Shown here piece after piece: positions 45,470 through 54,086 of a stretch of 64,000 nucleotides of DNA. The notes under the pieces were generated by a model. It was not told the origin of the DNA, made no database searches, and was given only the letters and a program-made list of their open reading frames with translations. The stretch is taken from contig NZ_AUGZ01000004.1 in NCBI RefSeq assembly GCF_000422925.1, forward strand, positions 124,001-188,000, in the 5' to 3' direction. Origin of the DNA: Paludibacterium yongneupense DSM 18731 (GTDB taxonomy: Bacteria > Pseudomonadota > Gammaproteobacteria > Burkholderiales > Chromobacteriaceae). The position numbers and the translations under genes are program-made. Numbering within the stretch: position 1 is the stretch's first letter; each line of letters starts with the position of its first letter.

Positions 45470-45739
45470 ATGAGTCCCGAACTCGTAATCAATATCGTAC
45501 AGAACGCCATGTCGGTGCTGCTGATGGTCGCGGCGCCGGTGCTGCTGGTGTCGCTGCTGGTCGGTCTGCTGGTCAGCGTGTTGCAGGCGGCGACCCAGAT
45601 CAATGAAATGACGCTGACCTTCATTCCGAAATTGCTGGCCCTGTTTCTGACGCTGGTGCTGGCCGGCCCGTGGATGCTCAACACGCTGATCGATTACACC
45701 ACGCGCTTGTTCCAGAGCATACCGAACGTGATCGGCTGA
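45470..45739 (+). CDS. fliQ: Flagellar export gate protein FliQ
   Basis: An 89-residue two-helix membrane protein of the export gate. SPELVINIVQNAMSVLLMVA and LVSVLQAATQINEMTLTFIP are typical. GAGGAG precedes the ATG at 45470. Its stop codon shares one base with the fliR start. Confidence 0.96.
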   Translation: MSPELVINIVQNAMSVLLMVAAPVLLVSLLVGLLVSVLQAATQINEMTLTFIPKLLALFLTLVLAGPWMLNTLIDYTTRLFQSIPNVIG

Positions 45740-46518
45740 TGATTCCGATCAGCGATGTACAGATCAACGCGATCGTCGGCTATTTTGTGTGGCCGTTTGC
45801 GCGTATCACCGGTCTGCTGAGTGCCGAGCCGTTTTTTTCCTCGCGCTCCATCCCCCGTCGCTACCGGGCCGGCTTTGCCCTGGTGCTGACGCTGGTGCTC
45901 GCTCCGCTGCTGCCGCCGCTGCCTGCGACCCCTCTGGTGTCGCCCGCGGGGCTGGCCATGCTGTTCGAACAGCTCTTGATAGGCCTGGCGATGGGCTTCG
46001 TCATGCGTCTCATCCTGGCGGCAACCGATGTCGCCGGTACGCTGATCAGCAGCGAAATGGGCCTGAGTTTTGCCATGTTCTTCGACCCGCAAAGCTCGAC
46101 CACGGAGCCGGTCCTGTCCACGCTGCTCGGGGTCTTCATGACCATGCTGTTTTTGTCCTTCGACGGGCCGCGCATCGTGATCGCCACCCTGGTGGACAGT
46201 TTCACTGTCCTGCCCATAGGCAAGTCGGTGCCGTGGGTGACCTGGCGCCACATGGCCGAGTGGGGGGGGCAGGTGATAGGGTGGGGCTTGTGGTTGTCCT
46301 TGCCGGTCATGGCTGCTTTGCTGGTGACCAACCTGGCCATCGGTGTGATGACTCGCGCCGCGCCGCAGTTCAATGTGTTCTCCTTCGGTTTTCCGCTGAC
46401 CCTGTCGATCGGTTTCGTCGCGCTCTACCTCGCGCTGCCCTTGATGGCGCCGCAGATCGAGCAGCTCTACCAGCTGGGTTTCAGCTTCATGCTCGGCATG
46501 CTGAAGACCGTGAGCTAG
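45739..46518 (+). CDS. fliR: Flagellar export gate protein FliR
   Basis: A 259-residue polytopic membrane protein closing the FliPQR gate. Its start (ATG at 45739) overlaps the fliQ stop by one base, so translation is coupled. FARITGLLSAEPFFSSRSIP and GLSFAMFFDPQSSTTEPVLS fit the family. It is the last gene of the flagellar block; flhB and flhA are not in the window. Confidence 0.96.
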   Translation: MIPISDVQINAIVGYFVWPFARITGLLSAEPFFSSRSIPRRYRAGFALVLTLVLAPLLPPLPATPLVSPAGLAMLFEQLLIGLAMGFVMRLILAATDVAGTLISSEMGLSFAMFFDPQSSTTEPVLSTLLGVFMTMLFLSFDGPRIVIATLVDSFTVLPIGKSVPWVTWRHMAEWGGQVIGWGLWLSLPVMAALLVTNLAIGVMTRAAPQFNVFSFGFPLTLSIGFVALYLALPLMAPQIEQLYQLGFSFMLGMLKTVS

Positions 46519-46580
46519 GGCCGGGATTCGCCCCGGGAAGCTCATCCGGATATCCGCATGCTGTTGCCCGCATGGCTTTC

Positions 46581-46589
46581 TGATAAAAT
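46581..46589 (+). promoter_or_regulatory. Extended -10 promoter candidate for yebC
   Basis: TG-A-TAAAAT, an extended -10, lies about 58 bases before the yebC ATG. The -35 region is poor, as is often so with extended -10 promoters. Confidence 0.4.
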
Positions 46590-46646
46590 GCGCTGTTTTC
46601 CGGATCATCGGGCCGCAGGCCGGCCCCACCACGCACCGAGGCGATT

Positions 46647-47372
46647 ATGGCTGGTCATAGTAAATGGGCTAACATCAAGCACAAAAAGGAACGGACGGAC
46701 GCGAAGCGCGGCAAGATCTTCACCCGTCTGATCAAGGAAATCACCGTAGCCGCGCGCATCGGCGGCGGCGACCCCGACATCAATCCGCGTCTGCGTCTGG
46801 CCATCGACAAGGCGCTCGACGCCAATATGCCCAAGGATAATATCCAGCGCGCATCCGATCGGGGCAGCGGCAGCCTTGAGGGCGTCGATTACCTGGAAAT
46901 CCGCTATGAAGGCTACGGCATCGCCGGCGCGGCGGTGATCGTCGACTGCCTGACCGACAACAAGACGCGTACCGTGGCCGATGTGCGACATGCGTTCTCC
47001 AAATACGGCGGCAATATGGGCACCGACGGCTGCGTCGCCTTCCAGTTCACCCACTGCGGCTACCTGGTGTTTGCGCCGGGGGTGAACGAAGATGCCTTGA
47101 TGGAGGCGGCGCTGGAAGCCGGCGCCGATGACGTGGTCACCAACGACGATGGCTCGATGGAAGTGATTACCGCCCCCTACGAGTTCAGCAATGTGAAAGC
47201 CGCGCTGGAAAGCGCCGGCTTCAAGTCCGAGATGGGCGATGTCACCATGCGTCCGCAGAACGAGACGGTGCTGACCGGCGAAGATGCGCAACGCATGCAG
47301 AAGCTGCTCGATGCGCTGGAAGACCTGGACGATGTGCAAGAGGTCTACACTTCGGCGGTTATCGAAGAGTAA
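46647..47372 (+). CDS. yebC: YebC/PmpR-family (TACO1-like) regulator or translation factor
   Basis: A 241-residue cytoplasmic protein. The start [20 protein letters not shown] and [20 protein letters not shown] are unmistakable YebC family. Members have been described both as DNA-binding regulators and, more recently, as ribosome-associated factors easing translation of proline stretches. It stands alone between the flagellar block and the split-barrel-like gene. Confidence 0.95.
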   Translation: MAGHSKWANIKHKKERTDAKRGKIFTRLIKEITVAARIGGGDPDINPRLRLAIDKALDANMPKDNIQRASDRGSGSLEGVDYLEIRYEGYGIAGAAVIVDCLTDNKTRTVADVRHAFSKYGGNMGTDGCVAFQFTHCGYLVFAPGVNEDALMEAALEAGADDVVTNDDGSMEVITAPYEFSNVKAALESAGFKSEMGDVTMRPQNETVLTGEDAQRMQKLLDALEDLDDVQEVYTSAVIEE

Positions 47373-47376
47373 GCCT

Positions 47377-47436
47377 CCCCGCCCGGGCCCGCCGGAGGGC
47401 GGGGCCGCGGCTCGCGCGGCGCTTTCCTGCGCCGCG
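47377..47436 (+). other. Two consecutive GC-rich hairpins after yebC
   Basis: The first is CCCCGCCC/GGGCGGGG with a 12-base loop (47377-47404). The second is CGCGGCGC/GCGCCGCG with a 6-base loop (47415-47436). Neither is followed by a T-run, so they may be weak terminators or mRNA-stabilising 3' structures for yebC. Confidence 0.4.
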
Positions 47437-47543
47437 ATTCCCCTACCTGCAACGCGCTTTTCTTTGAATTATGATGTCTGTATTCTTGTTGCATCTATCC
47501 GGTGGATCGGGTGACCCGATTTGCCTTGGTGCGGGAGCAATAC

Positions 47544-48374
47544 ATGTATATCAGAAGTTATATCGGAGAACAGGCGCTCGGAGTGCTGGCCGCGTATCGG
47601 GGCCAGGATGCCGTGCTGCATATCTGCGGGGTCTATGCTCAGTGGGACAACACCCTGCGTTTGTTCATTCCGCGCGGTCATGCGCTGAAAGCCGGCGATC
47701 TGGCGACGATACATCTCGATAACCGGACCGGGGTCGATGAACTGGACGCCGATCTCAAGGTGTATCGCATGTCGTACAAGGGCGAGGTCGTGCAGGCCGA
47801 CGAGGACTGGGTGACGCTGGTGCCGCGCGAGTGCCAGGTGATGCACGGCACGCGCTGCATTCTCGATCTGCGCGCCCCCGGCTATGCCTTTCCTGCCGAC
47901 ACGCGCCCGCCGCGTCCGCTGCCGCTATCGACGCTCGAGGCGCTGCCGGCCGTCGAGCACAAGGACCATCCCAACAAGATCGGCGTGCTGGTGACGCTGG
48001 CGCCGGAGCAGCCGCACACGACGGTGCTGGCCTTCCTGTCCAGCCAGGATGACGATATTTTCCTGATCACGATGCCCGGTGCGTTCAAATCGCAGTTGCT
48101 CAAACGCGACGGCCATTGCTTCTTCGTCATCGACGAGCGCGCGACCTTCACCTTCGAGCGCTCTATCCAGTGGAATTACACCATCATCGAAGCCGAAGCC
48201 GCGCACATCCCGCGCACTTCGCCGCTGTTTCTGCAGGTGCAGCAGGCTTTCATCGACAAGAATCCCTGGGAAATCGCCTTTTTTATCCAGCCCGAGCTGG
48301 AAATGTACCATTTGCGGCGCGAGCGCATTGTCTATCCGGGCGAGCTGCGTCGCGTGGCGGTCCCGACGGTCTGA
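47544..48374 (+). CDS. Uncharacterised protein; C-terminal half resembles a pyridoxamine 5'-phosphate oxidase-like split barrel
   Basis: A 276-residue soluble protein that I do not recognise as a named family. The C-terminal half (about 130-250) has the strand pattern of FMN-binding split barrels (IGVLVTLAPEQPHTTVLAFL, FLITMPGAFKSQLLKRDGHC), but no clear cofactor-binding residues. The N-terminal half (about 1-115) is beta-rich and could be a PilZ-like or other small barrel, without the RxxxR and DxSxxG residues that would show c-di-GMP binding. GGGAG precedes the ATG at 47544. pepP follows 111 bases later. Confidence 0.6.
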   Translation: MYIRSYIGEQALGVLAAYRGQDAVLHICGVYAQWDNTLRLFIPRGHALKAGDLATIHLDNRTGVDELDADLKVYRMSYKGEVVQADEDWVTLVPRECQVMHGTRCILDLRAPGYAFPADTRPPRPLPLSTLEALPAVEHKDHPNKIGVLVTLAPEQPHTTVLAFLSSQDDDIFLITMPGAFKSQLLKRDGHCFFVIDERATFTFERSIQWNYTIIEAEAAHIPRTSPLFLQVQQAFIDKNPWEIAFFIQPELEMYHLRRERIVYPGELRRVAVPTV

Positions 48375-48485
48375 GCCGTACGCCGGTGACAGGCTTGCCG
48401 GTGTAGAATGTCCGCAAAGAGAAGGGCACGGCCGCCGACTATCCGCGTGCCGTCGCCAGCCGATAACGACGCGAACAGGAAAACC

Positions 48486-49781
48486 ATGTACCAGTCTCAT
48501 GCCGAGCGGCGCGCCCGGCTGATGCGGACGCTGGGCGCCGGGGTGGCGGTTCTGCCGACCGCCCCCGAGGTCCGGCGTAACGCCGATACCCACTACCCCT
48601 ATCGCGGGGACAGCCATTTTCTGTATTTGACCGGATTCACCGAACCGGACGCCGTACTGGTGCTCGATGCGGACCAGGGGCGCTCGATCCTGTTCTGCCG
48701 CGAGAAAAACCTCGAACGGGAGATCTGGGACGGTTTCCGTCACGGTCCTGACGGCGCACGCGAGGCCTTCGGCTTCGACGAGGCCTACCCGCTCGCCGAA
48801 CTCGATAGCCGCATGCCGGACATCCTCTCGGGCCGCAGCCAGCTCGCGTGGCCGCTTGGCCGCGACGCCGCTTTCGACGCGCGCGTGGCCGGCTGGCTGG
48901 ATGCCGTGCGCGCGCGATTCCGCCTCGGCATCGATGCGCCCGACCGCTTCGCCGATCTGCTGGCGCCCATGGACGAGATGCGCATGGTCAAGGACGAAGG
49001 CGAGATCGAGATCATGCGCCGTGCCGGACGCATTTCCGCCGAAGCGCATGTGCTGGCGATGCAGGCGACGCGTCCCGGCGGCTACGAGTACCAGGTCGAG
49101 GCCGAAATTTTGCGCCACTTCATTCATAACGGCGCGCGCTTCCCTTCCTACGAGAGCATTGTCGCCGGCGGCGCGAATGCCTGCGTCCTGCATTACGTCG
49201 GCAATTCCGCACGGCTGGCCGATGGCGATCTGCTGCTGATCGATGCCGGTTGCGAACTGGGCGGCTATGCCGGCGATATCACCCGTACTTTTCCCGTGAA
49301 CGGTCGCTTCAGCGGGCCCCAGCGCGATGTTTACGAAGTGGTCCTGGCGGCGGAACTGGCCGCCATCGACGCGATTCGCCCCGGCGCGCTCTGGAATGCG
49401 GCCGGCGATGCCGCGCTGCGCGTGCTTGTGCGCGGCATGCTCGACCTCAAGCTGTTGAGCGGAAGCGAGGACGGGGTGATCGAGTCGCAGGATTACCGGC
49501 GCTTCTATATGCATGGCATCGGCCACATGCTCGGCCTGGACGTGCATGATGTCGGTCGACGCAAGGTCGACGGGCAATGGCGTGCGCTGCGCCCCGGCAT
49601 GGTGACCACGGTCGAGCCCGGCCTGTATATCCGTCCGGACGACACGGTGCCGGCGGCGTTCCATAATATCGGCATCCGCGTCGAGGATGACGTGCTGGTG
49701 ACCGAGGACGGCTGCGATGTGTATACCTCGGCCGCCCCCAAGCGCATCGAGGACATCGAGGCCTTGATGGCGGCGCGATGA
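48486..49781 (+). CDS. pepP: Xaa-Pro aminopeptidase
   Basis: A 431-residue dimanganese peptidase removing N-terminal residues before proline. It has the AMP_N domain (about 1-135) and the pita-bread catalytic domain. Metal ligands lie in LLIDAGCELGGYAGDITRTF, HGIGHMLGLDVHDVG and the late TTVEPGLYI and IRVEDDVLVT segments. It overlaps ubiH by 4 bases, an association of pepP with ubiH also seen in E. coli. Confidence 0.95.
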   Translation: MYQSHAERRARLMRTLGAGVAVLPTAPEVRRNADTHYPYRGDSHFLYLTGFTEPDAVLVLDADQGRSILFCREKNLEREIWDGFRHGPDGAREAFGFDEAYPLAELDSRMPDILSGRSQLAWPLGRDAAFDARVAGWLDAVRARFRLGIDAPDRFADLLAPMDEMRMVKDEGEIEIMRRAGRISAEAHVLAMQATRPGGYEYQVEAEILRHFIHNGARFPSYESIVAGGANACVLHYVGNSARLADGDLLLIDAGCELGGYAGDITRTFPVNGRFSGPQRDVYEVVLAAELAAIDAIRPGALWNAAGDAALRVLVRGMLDLKLLSGSEDGVIESQDYRRFYMHGIGHMLGLDVHDVGRRKVDGQWRALRPGMVTTVEPGLYIRPDDTVPAAFHNIGIRVEDDVLVTEDGCDVYTSAAPKRIEDIEALMAAR

Positions 49782-50980
49782 GCGCGGCGGAGGCAGCAAT
49801 GGCTTTCATTCCCGAACACTGCGATATCGCTGTCGTCGGCGGCGGGCCGAGCGGGGCGCTGGCGGCGCTGCATTTTGCCGCGGCCGGTCGAAATGTGGTT
49901 CTGATCGAGGCGCGCGCGCGCGCAACGCCGCCGCGCGATGCGCGCGCGCTGGCCTTGTCCTGGGGCAGCCGCGACGCGCTGGCGGCTGTCGGTGCCTGGA
50001 GCGACGATCTGCCATCGACCCCGATCGACCGCGTGCATGTTTCGCGGCAAGGCGGGTGGGGACGTACGGTGATCGACCGCGCCGATGTGCAACTGCCGCA
50101 TCTGGGTCTGGTCGTCGATTATCCGCAACTGGTCCTCGGACTGGAGCGTCGCCTGTCCGAGGCCGGCGTGACGGTGCTGTGGCAGACGCGCGCGACGGGC
50201 GTCCGTCCTTTGAGCGGCTACTCGGTCCTGACGCTGGAGGATGGCGGCGGCGAACGCGTGTTGACCTGCCGCCTGGCCGTGCTGGCAGAAGGCGGCGCCC
50301 TGGCGGCGGCGTTGCCCGGCATGCGTCGTTTGCAGCACGACTACCATCAGAGCGCCGTCCTGGCCCATCTCCTTGCCGAGACGCCGCCGGCCGGCGTGGC
50401 CTACGAACGCTTCGCCGCCCGTGGGCCGCTGGCCCTGCTGCCGCACGACGACGGTTTCATGCTGGTGTGGACCCGGGCCCCGGACGATGCCGAGCGCTTG
50501 CTGACGGCGGATGACGGCGAGGTGATCGCCGAGTTGCAACAGGCGATCGGCTCGCGCATCGGGCGCATTGTCGGCATCTCGCCACGTACCGCCTTTCCGC
50601 TCAAGCTCAGCGAGGCGAGCCGCATCGTCGCCGCGCGTACGGCATTGATCGGAAATGCCGCCCAGACCATGCATCCGGTGGCGGCGCAAGGCCTCAATCT
50701 CGGCATCCGCGATGCAGTCGCGCTGGCCGCGGCGCTCGCCGACTCCACCGACCCGGGCGACGCGGCCGCGCTGGCCGCGTATGCGCGTGCGCGCAAGCGC
50801 GACAGTCTGGCGGTGGTCGGTTTCACTCACGGTCTGGTCGCGTTGTTCGATGGCCCGCGCCATCCCCTGGTCGACCGCGCTTACGGACTCGGCATGGCCG
50901 CGCTCGACGTTGTCGGGCCGTGGCGGCGGCGTTTCGCTCGCCACCTGGTCTTTGGCGTGGCGAGCGGAGTGCGGCGATGA
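49778..50980 (+). CDS. ubiH: UbiH-type FAD monooxygenase of ubiquinone biosynthesis
   Basis: A 400-residue flavoprotein hydroxylase acting on the quinone ring. It has the N-terminal dinucleotide site VVGGGPSGALAALH and the FAD-binding GNAAQTMHPVAAQGLNLGIRD. Placement behind pepP fits ubiH of E. coli (2-octaprenyl-6-methoxyphenol hydroxylase). The ring position each of the two hydroxylases here modifies cannot be fixed by reading alone. It overlaps both neighbours by 4 bases. Confidence 0.88.
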   Translation: MSAAEAAMAFIPEHCDIAVVGGGPSGALAALHFAAAGRNVVLIEARARATPPRDARALALSWGSRDALAAVGAWSDDLPSTPIDRVHVSRQGGWGRTVIDRADVQLPHLGLVVDYPQLVLGLERRLSEAGVTVLWQTRATGVRPLSGYSVLTLEDGGGERVLTCRLAVLAEGGALAAALPGMRRLQHDYHQSAVLAHLLAETPPAGVAYERFAARGPLALLPHDDGFMLVWTRAPDDAERLLTADDGEVIAELQQAIGSRIGRIVGISPRTAFPLKLSEASRIVAARTALIGNAAQTMHPVAAQGLNLGIRDAVALAAALADSTDPGDAAALAAYARARKRDSLAVVGFTHGLVALFDGPRHPLVDRAYGLGMAALDVVGPWRRRFARHLVFGVASGVRR

Positions 50981-52128
50981 GACAGGACTTCTACGACGTC
51001 GTCGTCGTCGGCGGCGGCCTGGTTGGAGCGTGCACCGCGCTGGGCTTGCAGCAGCAGGGGCGTCGCGTTGCCCTGGTCGACCCTGGGCTGCCGGATTTTG
51101 CCGCCTTGGAGCAGGGGTGGGATGCGCGCATCTACGCGATCAGCCCGGGCAATCGTCGCTTTCTGGAGTCGCTGGGCGCCTGGCCGGACGACAGCCGCAT
51201 CGGCGTGGTCGAATGCATGGATGTCCACGGCGACCGCGGCGGCCGGCTCGGTTTCGCGGCGAGCGATGTCGGCGCCCCGGCCCTGGCCTATATTGTCGAA
51301 AACCGCTGGCTGCTGGCCGCGCTGTGGCGACGCTTGCGCGAGCAGCCGCTGGCCGTGTTCGAAACCCCGGCGCTGGCATTGCGGCGCGATGCGCGCGAGG
51401 CCAGGTTAAGTCTGGAGGACGGTACCGAGTTGCACTCGCAGCTGCTGGTCGGCGCCGATGGCGCGTCGTCGTGGGTTCGCACCCAGGCGGCGATCGGGGT
51501 CAACGTCAAACCGTATGCCCAGTCGGCCGTGGTGGCCAATTTTTCCTGCGAACGCGGGCATGACAATACGGCGCGGCAGTGGTTTCTCGGCGATGGCATC
51601 CTGGCCTGGCTGCCCATGCCGGGGAACTGTATCTCGATTGTCTGGTCTAGCCCGAGCCCCGGGGATTTGCTGGCGCTGGACGGCGAGGCCTTGTGCGAGC
51701 GCGTCGCCGCCGCCGGAGGCGCGGCGCTCGGACGCCTGCATCTGCTGGCTCCTGCGTCGGCCTTTCCCCTGCGCCTGCTGCGTCCCGACGCGCTGGTCTC
51801 CGGTCGGTTGGCCCTGGCCGGGGACGCCGGGCATACGGTGCATCCGCTGGCCGGTCAGGGCGTCAACCTCGGTTTTCAGGACGCGGCCACGCTGACCGCG
51901 CTGCTGGCCGCGGGGGGCGATGCCGGCGACTGGATGCGCTTGCGCCGCTACGAACGCTCGCGGCGCGAGGCCATCGTCACGATGCAGACGGCCTGCGATG
52001 GACTGTACACCCTGTTCAATCGACAGGATCTCCCCGGTCTTGCCTGGCTGCGCAATGCCGGCCTGAGCCTGACCGACCGTCTTCCCGGTTTGAAGCGCCA
52101 GTTCGCGCGCCATGCCATCGGCTACTGA
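50977..52128 (+). CDS. UbiF/UbiI/VisC/Coq6-family FAD monooxygenase
   Basis: A 383-residue second member of the same hydroxylase family. The FAD motifs are VVVVGGGLVGACTALGL and GDAGHTVHPLAGQGVNLGFQ, with LLVGADGASSWVR between. It overlaps ubiH by 4 bases, so pepP-ubiH-this gene form an operon like pepP-ubiH-ubiI. It may carry out the C5 or C6 hydroxylation, or be a broad-specificity enzyme like UbiM. dsbC follows 12 bases downstream. Confidence 0.87.
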   Translation: MRQDFYDVVVVGGGLVGACTALGLQQQGRRVALVDPGLPDFAALEQGWDARIYAISPGNRRFLESLGAWPDDSRIGVVECMDVHGDRGGRLGFAASDVGAPALAYIVENRWLLAALWRRLREQPLAVFETPALALRRDAREARLSLEDGTELHSQLLVGADGASSWVRTQAAIGVNVKPYAQSAVVANFSCERGHDNTARQWFLGDGILAWLPMPGNCISIVWSSPSPGDLLALDGEALCERVAAAGGAALGRLHLLAPASAFPLRLLRPDALVSGRLALAGDAGHTVHPLAGQGVNLGFQDAATLTALLAAGGDAGDWMRLRRYERSRREAIVTMQTACDGLYTLFNRQDLPGLAWLRNAGLSLTDRLPGLKRQFARHAIGY

Positions 52129-52140
52129 TAAGGATTTTGC

Positions 52141-52878
52141 ATGAACAAGAACATGATCAAACTGGCGGCGAGCAGCGTCTTGCTCGGCTTGATGGCCTGC
52201 ACTGCCAACGCCAACGACAGCGCCGACACTCAGAACGTGCGCAAGTTGTTTCAGACCCGCTTCGCCGATCGTCAGGTGCTCAGCGTCGGCAAGACCCCGG
52301 TCAAGGGTATTTACGAGGTGGTGCTCAAAGGCAACCGCATCGTCTATGTGGACCAGAAAGTCGATTACCTGTTCGTCGGCGACCTGATCGACGTGGCCAA
52401 GCGCGAAAGCCTGACCGAAGCGCGTCAGGCCTCGCTGTCGCGCGTCGACTGGAAGTCGCTGCCCCTGCAGTATGCGATCAAGGAAGTCCGTGGCAACGGC
52501 GAGCGCAAGATGGCGGTGTTTACCGATCCGGACTGCCCGTTCTGCAAGCGCCTGGAGCGCGAGGGGCTGGAAGGGGTGACCAATGTCACTATCTACACCT
52601 ATCTTTACCCGCTGGTGGAACTGCATCCGGATGCCCTGCACAAGTCGCAGCAGATCTGGTGCGCGTCCGACCGCGGTGCGACCTGGACGGCTTTCATGCA
52701 TGATGGCAAGGCGCTGCCGAGTGCGACCGATTGCGATACCTCCGCGTTGGCCCGCATCAAGGAACTGGGCGAACGCCTGGGCATCAACGGCACGCCCGGA
52801 CTTGTTTTCGCCAACGGGCGCATCGTCGCCGGGGCGATTCCGAAAGAAGAGATCGAGGCCAACCTCGACGCAAAGTAA
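52141..52878 (+). CDS. dsbC: Thiol:disulfide interchange protein DsbC
   Basis: A 245-residue periplasmic disulfide isomerase: export signal (about 1-24), N-terminal dimerisation domain, linker helix and thioredoxin-fold domain. The active site is Cys132-Pro-Phe-Cys135, and the second cysteine pair (in IWCASD and TDCDTS) is present. LMAC at residues 17-20 could act as a lipobox, so a lipoprotein form is possible. It may be needed for disulfide proteins of flagella or the T3SS secretin; that is inference. Confidence 0.93.
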   Translation: MNKNMIKLAASSVLLGLMACTANANDSADTQNVRKLFQTRFADRQVLSVGKTPVKGIYEVVLKGNRIVYVDQKVDYLFVGDLIDVAKRESLTEARQASLSRVDWKSLPLQYAIKEVRGNGERKMAVFTDPDCPFCKRLEREGLEGVTNVTIYTYLYPLVELHPDALHKSQQIWCASDRGATWTAFMHDGKALPSATDCDTSALARIKELGERLGINGTPGLVFANGRIVAGAIPKEEIEANLDAK

Positions 52879-52922
52879 TGTCGGTCGGGAAGTAGAAAGT
52901 CATAACAAGACGAGGAGATACC

Positions 52923-53180
52923 ATGACTGATTTGCACGAGGCATTCGTCCAGGCGCAAGCCGACGTCAAGACGCTGGCCGAAAGGCCGGACAACCAGACC
53001 TTGCTGCAGCTGTACGCGTTGTACAAACAGGCGAGCGACGGCGATGTCAGCGGCGAGCGGCCGGGGATGATGGATTTTGTCAACCGCGCCAAGTACGACG
53101 CCTGGGATGCGTTGAAAGGGACGTCGGCGAGTGAAGCACAGCAGCGCTATATCGATCTGGTGAAAAATCTGCTCGCCTGA
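52923..53180 (+). CDS. Acyl-CoA-binding protein
   Basis: An 85-residue four-helix acyl-CoA-binding protein. It keeps the family's LLQLYALYKQASDGDVSGERPG loop region in shortened form (LYALYKQASDGDV) and the AKYDAWDALKG helix with the Lys and Tyr contacts to CoA phosphate and adenine. These proteins buffer cytosolic acyl-CoA. It is behind dsbC and followed by a hairpin. Confidence 0.93.
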   Translation: MTDLHEAFVQAQADVKTLAERPDNQTLLQLYALYKQASDGDVSGERPGMMDFVNRAKYDAWDALKGTSASEAQQRYIDLVKNLLA

Positions 53181-53195
53181 TTTTTTGCCTGCCGG

Positions 53196-53226
53196 AGCGG
53201 CTTCCCGGGGGGAGCCGCTTCATCTT
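53196..53226 (+). terminator. Likely terminator after the acyl-CoA-binding protein gene
   Basis: AGCGGCT and its complement AGCCGCT around a 10-base loop, followed by a modest T-rich tail (TCATCTTCC). It marks the boundary between housekeeping genes and the T3SS locus. Confidence 0.5.
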
Positions 53227-53277
53227 CCTTGCACGGTCATGAACCCCGGCCTGAAGGCCGGCGGCCTTGTTGTGGCA

Positions 53278-53922
53278 TCAGAACAGTCCGAGGCGCTGCG
53301 CGGTGTTGACGAGTTCGGCGGCATTATGCGCGTCGAGTTTGCGCATCAGGTTCAGGCGGTGGGTCTCGACCGTTTTCTGGCTGATGGCCAGGCGTTCGCC
53401 GATTTCGCGGTTACGGTAGCCCTCGGTGATCAGTTTCAGCACCTGGCGCTCGCGGCTGGTCAGGCTGCGTCCGCTTGTGCCTTCGTTCAGCGTGGTCATG
53501 ACCTGTTCCTGATTCAGCGCGGGGTCGAGAAAACGCTTGCCGGCGGCCACGCGCCGTAGCGCGTGCAGCAGTATGCTCTGCGAACTGTGCTTGAGCACAT
53601 AGCCCTGGGCCCCCGCCATGAAGGCATGGCTGGCCTTGTATTCCTGGTTGTTGCCCGTCATCACCACGATCATCAGCTCCGGCCAGCGTTGCTTGAGCTG
53701 CACGATCACGTCCATGCCGTCCATGCCGGGCAGGCCCAGATCCAGCAACACCAGTTCGGGCTCGTAGCGGTGGCAGGCCTGCATCACTCGCAGGCCATCG
53801 TCCACTTCGCCGACGACCGTGAACAGGGGGTTGCCCTCCAGCATCATCTTCAAACCTTCCGTCACGATGATATGGTCTTCCACGATCAGGATGGATGTCT
53901 GCTTTCGTAACGGCTGCTTCAT
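53278..53922 (-). CDS. NarL/FixJ-family response regulator, probable T3SS regulator (SsrB-like)
   Basis: A 214-residue regulator: receiver domain (about 10-125) with phospho-acceptor Asp61 in LVLLDLGLPGMDG, and a LuxR-type helix-turn-helix (about 148-210) with LTSRERQVLKLITEGYRNRE. It is transcribed away from ssaB across a 164-base gap that carries a perfect palindrome. SPI-2 is driven by SsrB of the same family, so a role in T3SS control is likely. No sensor kinase lies next to it within the window. Confidence 0.85.
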   Translation of the reverse strand: MKQPLRKQTSILIVEDHIIVTEGLKMMLEGNPLFTVVGEVDDGLRVMQACHRYEPELVLLDLGLPGMDGMDVIVQLKQRWPELMIVVMTGNNQEYKASHAFMAGAQGYVLKHSSQSILLHALRRVAAGKRFLDPALNQEQVMTTLNEGTSGRSLTSRERQVLKLITEGYRNREIGERLAISQKTVETHRLNLMRKLDAHNAAELVNTAQRLGLF

Positions 53923-54008
53923 GTGACTGGTATATCCCTATGCGGACAAGGTCCGGGTGCAGGGTGGGGGAACGTTAGCGTCAGTATGCGAGATGGTGTG
54001 CTTTTGCG

Positions 54009-54030
54009 AAATCAGGTCAAGACCTGATTT
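54009..54030. promoter_or_regulatory. Perfect 22-bp palindrome, candidate operator of the T3SS promoter
   Basis: AAATCAGGTC-AA-GACCTGATTT: 10-bp perfect arms with a 2-base centre. It ends right at the -35 box of the predicted ssaB promoter (54029-54034), an ideal place for a class II activator or a repressor. The local bases are more A+T-rich than the flanks. Confidence 0.7.
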
Positions 54031-54056
54031 GATGAAGGCGGGCCATTTCCGATAAT
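54029..54056 (+). promoter_or_regulatory. Candidate sigma-70 promoter of the ssaB-sseE operon
   Basis: TTGATG (four of six for -35), a 16-base spacer and GATAAT (five of six for -10), about 30 bases before the ssaB ATG. Confidence 0.5.
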
Positions 54057-54086
54057 GCCCGCTGCATCTTAACCCGTGTCCCACTC

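Noticed and set aside
47925-49799. 624-codon open frame on the minus strand opposite pepP and its upstream neighbour
   Set aside because: It spans two real genes on the other strand and their gap; composition is that of an antisense frame in high-GC DNA.
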